Source of the DNA: Polyangiaceae bacterium
Lineage (GTDB): Bacteria > Myxococcota > Polyangia > Polyangiales > Polyangiaceae
Reading direction: 5' to 3'
Length of the DNA stretch: 14,189 nt
Assembly (NCBI GenBank): GCA_025936205.1
Contig: JAICTU010000226.1
Coordinates: forward strand, 1-14,189
Part shown: positions 1 through 6,134 of the stretch, piece by piece
Position numbering within the stretch: the stretch's first letter is position 1
Layout: each line of letters starts with the position of its first letter
Notes under the pieces: generated by a model
What the model was told of the DNA's origin: nothing
Databases searched by the model: none
Seen by the model: the letters and a program-made list of their open reading frames with translations, nothing else
Program-made: the position numbers and the translations under genes

Positions 1-632
<632 letters not shown>

Positions 633-666
633 AATCCTGCGCTAATCGAAGTGTCCTCGTTCTCGT

Positions 667-699
667 CGCTCCTGCTCCTTTTTACAGGAGCAGGGAGCG
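667..699 (-). other. Strong hairpin 35 nt upstream of mature 16S
   Basis: The arms CCTGCTCCT (671-679) and AGGAGCAGG (686-694) pair perfectly around a six-base loop. After a single bulged base (695) the stem continues with CGCT/AGCG, for about 13 pairs in all. There is no trailing U-tract that would make it a terminator. It could take part in pre-16S processing or folding; that role is an inference. Confidence 0.6.
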
Positions 700-960
700 T
701 TGAGACCGTGCAGCTAGTCAACTCGGGGGAAGAACGATATGCACTCTCGCGAGTGATGCCGTCTGTCCCATCGAGTCGTGAGATGAGCTCGTTAGAGCTG
801 CATCACACTGCCGCGACTAGTTGCTCTTCACACCAGCCGTTACCGACCGGACATGAAGCGTTCACCTCGACGCTTAATGCTCTTTGCATCATCGTCTCGC
901 CCGCGGATGGCGCCGCTCTGCTGATTACTCAGTCGAGGAGCTGTCCGGGGCGGACTGGGA

Positions 961-980
961 CCCGCGATATCTATCGCGGG
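961..980. repeat. 20-bp palindrome in the rRNA leader
   Basis: Two perfect 9-base arms (CCCGCGATA and TATCGCGGG) are separated by only two bases. As RNA the tight loop would force the inner pairs open, leaving a GC-based stem of about 7-8 bp. As DNA it has the form of a binding site for a dimeric regulator. It sits about 50 bp downstream of the predicted transcription start. Confidence 0.55.
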
Positions 981-987
981 AATAGGA

Positions 988-1004
988 CTCAGTTTTCAAG
1001 GACC
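988..1004 (-). promoter_or_regulatory. boxA-like antitermination element
   Basis: The minus strand reads GGTCCTTGAAAACTGAG. This resembles the CTTTGAAAACTGA stretch found in many bacterial rRNA leaders, which includes the NusB/NusE-binding boxA. It lies about 27 nt after the predicted start and directly before the 961-980 palindrome. The function is inferred from likeness and place only. Confidence 0.4.
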
Positions 1005-1030
1005 GTCGGGGCGTCGCCGCCGCCGTTGGG

Positions 1031-1090
1031 GAGCGGGAAACTAGGCGGACCCCCCCTCCTTGTCAAAAACATTTTTGAAAAATCTCATTT
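1031..1090 (-). promoter_or_regulatory. Sigma70-type promoter of the rRNA operon with UP-like element
   Basis: On the minus strand a perfect -35 box TTGACA (1061-1066) is followed after exactly 17 bp by TAGTTT (1038-1043), which keeps the TA...T core of a -10 box. The 24 bases upstream of the -35 (1067-1090) are strikingly A/T-rich for this genome, as expected of an UP element at an rRNA promoter. Transcription would start near 1031. The -10 matches only three of six consensus bases, so the start point is tentative. The 142 bp from here back to the Roadblock gene stop show no clear terminator. Confidence 0.7.
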
Positions 1091-1232
1091 CGAGGAGTGG
1101 CGGCTCCGAATAGCGCTCGAGTGTGCAGGTGACCGGATCCGCTGGCCGAACGCGCGCGACGCGACGCTGGGCGCGCCGGCTGGAGGGCTTTTCTGGTGGC
1201 GGCGAGACGCGAGGCGCAGCGCCGCAGGCGGG

Positions 1233-1880
1233 TCATTGCAGGGCGGCACCAGGATCAGCGAACCATTGCGCGAGCGGTTCACGCACGAGCGTGATCTCTT
1301 CTCCGCCCTGCAAGCGCACGCGATAGCCGATCTCGTTGTGCAGCAGCTCGGGGCCCACCCAGCGCCCCAGCACCTCCACCGGCAGCCACTTGCGATTCAC
1401 CCACACCGAGGTAGGGCGGCGCTGCGGCGCCGAGGACTCATTCACCTGCACCCGCGACCACTGCGCGCTGCCCAGGCTGGGCGCGGGCAGACCGGCGTTC
1501 TCGCAGATCTCGCGCACGGCCTCGGAGAGCGCGCGCGGCGAGACGCGAAAGCAGCGAGGCAGTAGTTGCACCACCAGCGCATAGCCCTCGGGCAGCAGGA
1601 CGGCGCCGAAGCTCTTGTTCGCTCCACGCACCATCAGCTGTCGGATCTCTCGCAAAGGCTCGCTTCGGGAACGCGAGAGCCGCGCCAGGATGATGCGCCA
1701 TTCGGCGGCGGCCACGCGAATCTCGAACGAGTCCACGCGGCCCGCGTAATCGACGGCTTCACCGTCCGAGTCGACCAGCACCGCTCCCACGACGCCGGCG
1801 GACGTGCACAGGCGCCCCAGGGTCGGCGCAAAACTCGAGGGCGCTTGATCGCGCCGACCGAACAGACGCCGCGAGATCAT
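1233..1880 (-). CDS. Roadblock/LC7-like protein with extra C-terminal domain
   Basis: A 215-residue soluble protein. Residues ~22-128 fit the Roadblock/LC7 fold: a beta-strand with VVGAVLVDSDGEAVDYAG (30-47), a long helix, then strands with IRQLMVRG (79-86) and GAVLLPEGYALVVQLL (92-107) and a final helix. In bacteria such domains form dimers that regulate small Ras-like GTPases, as MglB does for MglA in myxobacteria. Here there is an extra ~55-residue C-terminal part (157-208) rich in Val, Trp and Arg, probably a small beta domain, which I cannot name. The start codon overlaps the stop of the upstream isomerase gene as ATGA (1877-1880), so the two are probably translationally coupled. No GTPase gene is visible nearby. 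The fold call rests on pattern, not a search. Confidence 0.8.
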   Translation of the reverse strand: MISRRLFGRRDQAPSSFAPTLGRLCTSAGVVGAVLVDSDGEAVDYAGRVDSFEIRVAAAEWRIILARLSRSRSEPLREIRQLMVRGANKSFGAVLLPEGYALVVQLLPRCFRVSPRALSEAVREICENAGLPAPSLGSAQWSRVQVNESSAPQRRPTSVWVNRKWLPVEVLGRWVGPELLHNEIGYRVRLQGGEEITLVREPLAQWFADPGAALQ

Positions 1881-2794
1881 GGCTGCACCGCGACGCGAGC
1901 CATCGCCAGCCGAGCCGAACGCGATTGCTCGGGTCGACTCTCCTGACGTTGACGCTCCAGTAACTCTGCCTGAGCTTTCAGAGCTCGGCGCTGCAACACC
2001 TCGGGCCCCAGCAGCTCCGTACGCTCGCGCAACGAAGGTTGCCTCGGCTCGAGGATCCGATCGGCTCGCAGCACGTGGTAGCCGAAGGAACTGCGCACGA
2101 TCGGACTCAGCTGCCCGACATGATCGAGGGCCAGAGCGGCCGCCGCAAACTCCGGCTCAAAATGCGTCTCCGGCGGGCCCACCGGCGGTGGCTGCTCGGG
2201 ATCGACAGCGCGTCCGTCGCGCGTCACCGGCGGCAATGTCTCCACCTTCACCGTGTAACTTCCCGCCGGCACGGCGCTGGCGGCATTCTGGAAGTCGTTG
2301 GCGCTGCCCGTGTTCTGCACCGCCTCGGCGACCCGCCGCGCGAGCGCCTCGGCTTCGAGGTTCTCGCCCTCCGACAACACGACGGCGTGTGTCACGGCAA
2401 CCATCCGAGGACGATCCAGCTCCCACCAGCGTTCGCGCGTGAGCAGCTCGATCTCACTCGGACTGGGAGGGCCGCCACTCCTGGCCTCCTCGAGCAGCAG
2501 GCGAGACACTTGACGCGCGAGCACCACGCGCGAGAGCGAGTGCGCGAGTGCGGGCTCTCGCCGCGCGAGCTCGGTGGCGAGCAGCGCGTCTTCGACGGCC
2601 AGCTCCCTCGCCCGCTCCGGCGTGGCTCCCAGGTTCTGCTCGAGCTGTGTCACGACGCGGCCGTCGAGGCGCAGGGCTGTGGCGGTGGGAGCGGGCGCCA
2701 GCTCGGCTGGGCTGGTTTGCGCTCTGCCACAGCCCAGCACGACGCAGGCCAGCAGCACCCTGGAGCAACCGGCGCGCAGGTCAGCGCGAAGCAA
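1877..2794 (-). CDS. Parvulin-type peptidyl-prolyl cis-trans isomerase, lipoprotein
   Basis: A 305-residue protein with a lipoprotein signal: arginines in the first 12 residues, hydrophobic VLLACVVLG (13-21), then Cys22 in a VLGC lipobox. Gly follows the Cys, so outer-membrane sorting is plausible. Residues ~131-247 match a PpiC/parvulin domain, beginning with VTHAVVL and ending with the family signature LSPIVRSSFGYHVLRA (229-244). Residues ~42-125 are helical, like the chaperone arm of SurA/PrsA-type foldases. The likely role is folding or quality control of envelope proteins. The start is TTG at 2792-2794, with GGGAG seven bases upstream, and overlaps the preceding small gene by 14 bases. 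The C-terminal tail (from ~250) is Arg/Glu/Gln-rich. Some catalytic-site residues are not obvious, so a chaperone without isomerase activity is possible. Confidence 0.85.
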   Translation of the reverse strand: MLRADLRAGCSRVLLACVVLGCGRAQTSPAELAPAPTATALRLDGRVVTQLEQNLGATPERARELAVEDALLATELARREPALAHSLSRVVLARQVSRLLLEEARSGGPPSPSEIELLTRERWWELDRPRMVAVTHAVVLSEGENLEAEALARRVAEAVQNTGSANDFQNAASAVPAGSYTVKVETLPPVTRDGRAVDPEQPPPVGPPETHFEPEFAAAALALDHVGQLSPIVRSSFGYHVLRADRILEPRQPSLRERTELLGPEVLQRRALKAQAELLERQRQESRPEQSRSARLAMARVAVQP

Positions 2795-2972
2795 GCGCTC
2801 GCTCCCGGTCGCTGCCGGCCTTCAGACACAACCCGCCTGCGATCAACCAGTACAGTGCGGGCAGCTCCGGCGCGCTCGCGAGCCGCCACAGACCGCACAG
2901 GAGCGCCCCCGCAGCCGCTACCAGCAGCCATCGAGAGAGCCAATCCGGGCTATTTGCGGAGGAACCGGCCAT
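2781..2972 (-). CDS. Small two-helix membrane protein, unknown function
   Basis: Starting at the ATG at 2972, it encodes 63 residues. After a short polar N-terminus (MAGSSANSPDW) there are two hydrophobic segments, around residues 16-30 and 37-50, separated by a short loop, and a charged C-terminal tail (SDRERALASR). It fills the gap between the larger membrane protein (34 bp away) and the isomerase gene, overlapping the latter by 14 bases, which argues that it is real. A longer form starting at 3050 would overlap the upstream gene by 44 bases and add a Cys-rich leader that looks non-coding. No strong ribosome-binding site is visible for either start. The family is not recognised. Confidence 0.55.
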   Translation of the reverse strand: MAGSSANSPDWLSRWLLVAAAGALLCGLWRLASAPELPALYWLIAGGLCLKAGSDRERALASR

Positions 2973-3006
2973 CGCCTGCCCCAGGGAGGCTACACCGAAA
3001 AGCGCG

Positions 3007-3765
3007 TCAAAGCAGCCACAGCAGTGCGCCGAGCACGAACCACAGCGCACACAGCGCCAGCCACAGGCGAGGTGCCGGCGGTTGTTCCGGACTGGGGCGG
3101 GCGATCAGGATGCGCGTGCCGACCGTCAAGAGGCTCACCGAACCCACCAGCGCCAGGGCATGAGCCAGGAGCGCGACGCCCGGCCGTTCGACACGCCAAG
3201 CCAGCAGCGGCAGGGCCAGCGCGCAGGCCACCAACGCGACGAAACCGATTCGCATGCCGAGCGGCAAGCGCGCACGGGGCGCCAGACGCCCCGGCGCGGC
3301 CAGCTCCAGCTCGTCGAAGGCCCGGGCGCGCTCCGGAAAGCCTCCCCAGCCGAGCGCGAACAAGCCCCACGCCAGGGCGCCGAGCGCGGCCCGCACGGGG
3401 TCTAACTCCGTCCCCCGTAGGCCGCTGCCCAGGGCGCCCCAGGCGATGGCCGAGGAACCCAGGAAGCCGAGAACGCCCACGGCACGGCCCAGCGTTGGGC
3501 GCGGGCGCGCGAGCACCAGCCCGAGAATCAGAGCCAACAGCGCCACCAGCGCGCCGGCCCGCGCCGGTAGAGATGCCGAGCGCTGGGAAAAGGCGGGCCA
3601 GGCGACCGTCGCTCCCCAGGCGTAAAGCCCGGGCAGCAGCACGGCGGCGAGCGCCCGCGTGTCGCGCCAGGAACGCGGGCCCGGCCCAGTCGGGGCGCCC
3701 CGAGCCGAAAGCTCAGCTGCGGAGTGGCCGCTCGAGAGCAGCGCCTCCGGTTCCGGCTCAGCCAA
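3007..3765 (-). CDS. Integral membrane protein with about seven helices, unknown function
   Basis: A 252-residue protein with a ~33-residue hydrophilic, Pro/Ser-rich N-terminus followed by about seven predicted membrane segments (roughly 37-57, 68-87, 93-113, 123-142, 170-190, 195-221, 232-252). Charged loops such as PERARAFDELELAAPGR (144-160) lie between helices four and five. I recognise no family or catalytic motif. The start is TTG at 3763-3765, inside the last codons of pepA (8-base overlap), so it is probably expressed by coupling to pepA. The start could be mis-set, since no good ribosome-binding site is seen, but the frame is densely hydrophobic and clearly coding. It lies in a run with a small membrane protein and an exported isomerase, which suggests an envelope role; that is inference. 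Confidence 0.75.
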   Translation of the reverse strand: MAEPEPEALLSSGHSAAELSARGAPTGPGPRSWRDTRALAAVLLPGLYAWGATVAWPAFSQRSASLPARAGALVALLALILGLVLARPRPTLGRAVGVLGFLGSSAIAWGALGSGLRGTELDPVRAALGALAWGLFALGWGGFPERARAFDELELAAPGRLAPRARLPLGMRIGFVALVACALALPLLAWRVERPGVALLAHALALVGSVSLLTVGTRILIARPSPEQPPAPRLWLALCALWFVLGALLWLL

Positions 3766-5242
3766 AGGACTCGACGAAGCTGACGAACGTCAGGACGGGG
3801 TGGCCCGTGCCGCCCTTGGGATAGATCCCGCGGGGCCGCTCGGCCAGCACCGGCCCGGCGATGTCGCAGTGAATCCAGGGGGTGTCGCCCACAAACTCCT
3901 GCAGGAACAGCGCCGCGGTGATCGACCCACCGTAGCGTTCGCCCGTGTGCTTGAGGTCGGCGACGTCGCTCTTCAGCTGCTCGCGTAGCTCTTCCAGCAG
4001 GGGCATGCGCCAGAATTGCTCACCGGCCTCGTCCGCCGCCTCGCCGAAGCGTTTGGCGAGCTTGTCGTCCGCCGAATAGTAGCCCGAGCAGCCCTTGCCG
4101 AGCGCGACCAGGCAGGCGCCCGTCAACGTCGCTGCATCCACGATCAAGTCGGGCTCGAGCTGCTTGGCATAGGCCAGCGCATCCGCCAGCACGAGCCTCC
4201 CCTCGGCGTCCGTGTTGATGATCTCGACCGTCTTGCCATCGAGCGATCCGAACACGTCACCGGGGCGGTAGGCGCCGGCATCCGGCATATTTTCCGCGGC
4301 GCCGACGATTCCGTGGACCTCCACAGCCGGCTTCAGCTCGATCAGTGCGTCCATCAGCGCGAGCACGGCCGCCGCCCCGCCCATGTCGCTCTTCATCTCG
4401 CCCATGCCCTGGGCGGGTTTGATGCACAGACCTCCGGAGTCGAAGGTCAAGCCCTTGCCGACGAAGACCAGCTTGGCCTTGGGCTTGGGCGGTTGATACG
4501 TCAGATGGATGAAGCGCGGCTCGTTGCTGCTGCCCTGGCCCACTGCATAGTGCAGCTTCATGCCGGCGGCGGCGATGCCCTTCTTGTCGAGCACCTTGAG
4601 CTTGAGCTTTCCGCGCTTGGAGATGTCGCGCGCGATCTCGGCGAGGCCTTCGGGTGTGAGCTCGTTGGGCGGCTCGTTGACGGCGTCTCGCGCCAGCGCG
4701 ACCGAGCCGGCGATCGCCAGGCCGGTCTGCAGCGCCTTGGTCTCTGCGGGCGTCGCCTTGCCCAGCTTGCAGACCTCGACCTCTTTCAACTCGGAGTCGG
4801 GCTTGCGCTTGCCGGTGAAATATTTCGTGAAGCGATAGGCGCCGAGCCCGAGCCCCTCACCCACTGCACGCAGCGCCTCCGGACCCGCCACCTTTTCGGG
4901 CAGAGCCAGCGCGAGCGACGCCGCCGAGATGGCCTGCCGCGCGGCCGTCGCGGCCAGCGCGCGGAGCGCGGCAGCGTCCACACCGCGCTTGATCTTGCCC
5001 ATGCCCACCAGCACGACGCGCGAGGCCGCCACGTGCCCCCAGCTGGGGACGTCCAGCACCTGACCGCTCGCGCCCGTGAACTTGGCGCGCGCCGCGTGCA
5101 CCAACAACTGCTCGTGCAGTGCCTCATCGAGCGCCACCAACGCTTTCTGCTTTTCCAGCGCCGCTTCGGTCACGCCTATCGCGATGACTTCAGCGGGGCT
5201 GTCGAGCACGGAGGTGGAAGAAAGCTTGATGGTCAGCGGCAT
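3758..5242 (-). CDS. pepA: Leucyl aminopeptidase (M17 family)
   Basis: A cytosolic di-zinc/manganese aminopeptidase that removes N-terminal residues from peptides, normally a hexamer. With the start at 5242 it has 494 residues, close to the family's usual ~500. The catalytic C-terminal domain (from ~170) contains all key residues: VGKGLTFDSGG with metal ligands Lys263 and Asp268, catalytic Lys275 in IKP, Asp286 in MKSDMGG, and the M17 signature NTDAEGRL (343-350) with Asp345, Glu347 and catalytic Arg349. The N-terminal ~165 residues are the variable macro-like domain. I chose the ATG at 5242 over the one at 5266 because GGAG lies ten bases upstream of it. The gene follows fpr by 64 bp and overlaps the next gene by 8 bases. 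In E. coli PepA also binds DNA in Xer recombination and transcription; whether this one does cannot be told. Confidence 0.96.
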   Translation of the reverse strand: MPLTIKLSSTSVLDSPAEVIAIGVTEAALEKQKALVALDEALHEQLLVHAARAKFTGASGQVLDVPSWGHVAASRVVLVGMGKIKRGVDAAALRALAATAARQAISAASLALALPEKVAGPEALRAVGEGLGLGAYRFTKYFTGKRKPDSELKEVEVCKLGKATPAETKALQTGLAIAGSVALARDAVNEPPNELTPEGLAEIARDISKRGKLKLKVLDKKGIAAAGMKLHYAVGQGSSNEPRFIHLTYQPPKPKAKLVFVGKGLTFDSGGLCIKPAQGMGEMKSDMGGAAAVLALMDALIELKPAVEVHGIVGAAENMPDAGAYRPGDVFGSLDGKTVEIINTDAEGRLVLADALAYAKQLEPDLIVDAATLTGACLVALGKGCSGYYSADDKLAKRFGEAADEAGEQFWRMPLLEELREQLKSDVADLKHTGERYGGSITAALFLQEFVGDTPWIHCDIAGPVLAERPRGIYPKGGTGHPVLTFVSFVESFG

Positions 5243-5306
5243 GCGATGAAGTCTCCAGGACGCCACCGGGCGCCCGTCGCAAAAAGGTAGACGGGATCGC
5301 CGCCTC

Positions 5307-6047
5307 TCACCAGTAGCTTTCGACGCTCACATGGCCTGGCTTCCGCGGGCGATGCTTGACGAGGCCGCGCGGCGCGAGCGCCGCCTGCGCATCGCTGAGC
5401 ATGTTGGGGTTGCCACACAACAGCACGTGAGTCGTCTCCGGCTCCAGGCGGAGGCCGGCGCGCGCCTCCAGCTCGCCGCTCTCGATCAGCTGCGGGACGC
5501 GGCCGCGCAAGCCTGCAGGCGGCGCCTCCTCGCGTGTGACCAGAGGTACGTAAACAAATTGGTCGGCGCGCGCGCGGGCCCACTCGGCGAGCTGCTCGGA
5601 GTAGCCGAGATGTGCCCGCTCGCGCACGCCGTGCACGAGCACGATGCGCGAGAAGCGCCGCCAGATCTCCTCTCCCTTCAGCATGGCCAGGAACGGACCC
5701 AAGCCCGTGCCGGTGGCCACCAGCCAGAGGTGCCGCGCTTCCGGCACGTACTGCAGAGTGAAGAAGCCGAGCGGGCGGTCGTCGACCCAGAGCGGGGCTC
5801 CTTCGACGAGATCAAACAGCGAGGGCGTCAGCACTCCGCCCGGCACGATGGACAGGTAGAGCTCGGTCGGCTCCCCCACGCCGGATGCGATCGAGTAGGA
5901 GCGCTTCTGGCGCTCGCCGCCGAGATCGAGCCCGAGGTTGATGTATTGCCCCGGAACGAACGGGGCCACGGTGACGTCGAGGGTCAGGCTGATCAGACCG
6001 TCTGCCCAGACCCTCCGCCTCACGATTTTGCTCTCTACCCAGGCCAT
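5307..6047 (-). CDS. fpr: Ferredoxin/flavodoxin-NADP+ reductase
   Basis: A 246-residue FAD enzyme that moves electrons between NADPH and ferredoxin or flavodoxin in the cytoplasm. It shows the FAD-binding RSYSIAS (49-55), the NADP-binding GTGLGPFL (113-120), the CGNPNML nucleotide motif (211-217), and the C-terminal aromatic end ESYW typical of bacterial Fpr enzymes, where the last residues stack on the flavin. The length fits this class (~250). An upstream extension of the same open frame to 6788 is antisense to the radical SAM gene and has no family likeness, so the ATG at 6047 is chosen, although its ribosome-binding site is weak. It heads the leftward gene row and is divergent from the radical SAM gene across 87 bp; Fpr-type enzymes commonly supply the electrons that reduce radical SAM clusters. 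Confidence 0.94.
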   Translation of the reverse strand: MAWVESKIVRRRVWADGLISLTLDVTVAPFVPGQYINLGLDLGGERQKRSYSIASGVGEPTELYLSIVPGGVLTPSLFDLVEGAPLWVDDRPLGFFTLQYVPEARHLWLVATGTGLGPFLAMLKGEEIWRRFSRIVLVHGVRERAHLGYSEQLAEWARARADQFVYVPLVTREEAPPAGLRGRVPQLIESGELEARAGLRLEPETTHVLLCGNPNMLSDAQAALAPRGLVKHRPRKPGHVSVESYW

Positions 6048-6134
6048 GCTGCTGCGCCGACTCGTACTACAGGCGAGACGCACCGGCATGCGGCGCGTTG
6101 ACAGCCAAACGGCTCTGGGCCATGGACCGGGCCC

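Larger units (their letters stand above)
633..1030 (-). promoter_or_regulatory. Transcribed leader of the rRNA operon
   Basis: About 400 nt lie between the predicted promoter and the 16S 5' end, with no credible gene on either strand; open frames here lack the codon bias of the neighbours. In transcription order it holds a boxA-like stretch at 988-1004 (reading CTTGAAAACTGAG), a near-perfect palindrome at 961-980, a short inverted repeat at 742-755 (CACTC, four-base loop, GAGTG), and a strong hairpin at 667-699 just before the mature 16S. Leaders of rRNA operons usually carry antitermination signals and RNase III processing stems. Assigning those roles here is inference from position and form. 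Confidence 0.7.

Noticed and set aside
4016..5290. 424-codon plus-strand frame antisense to pepA
   Set aside because: pepA has every M17 metal and catalytic residue; this frame is its mirror.
6098..6126. TTGACA upstream of the radical SAM gene as a promoter
   Set aside because: The matching -10 position (6121-6126) reads CATGGA, which is no -10 box, and transcription would start at the ATG itself. A leaderless start cannot be excluded but is unsupported.
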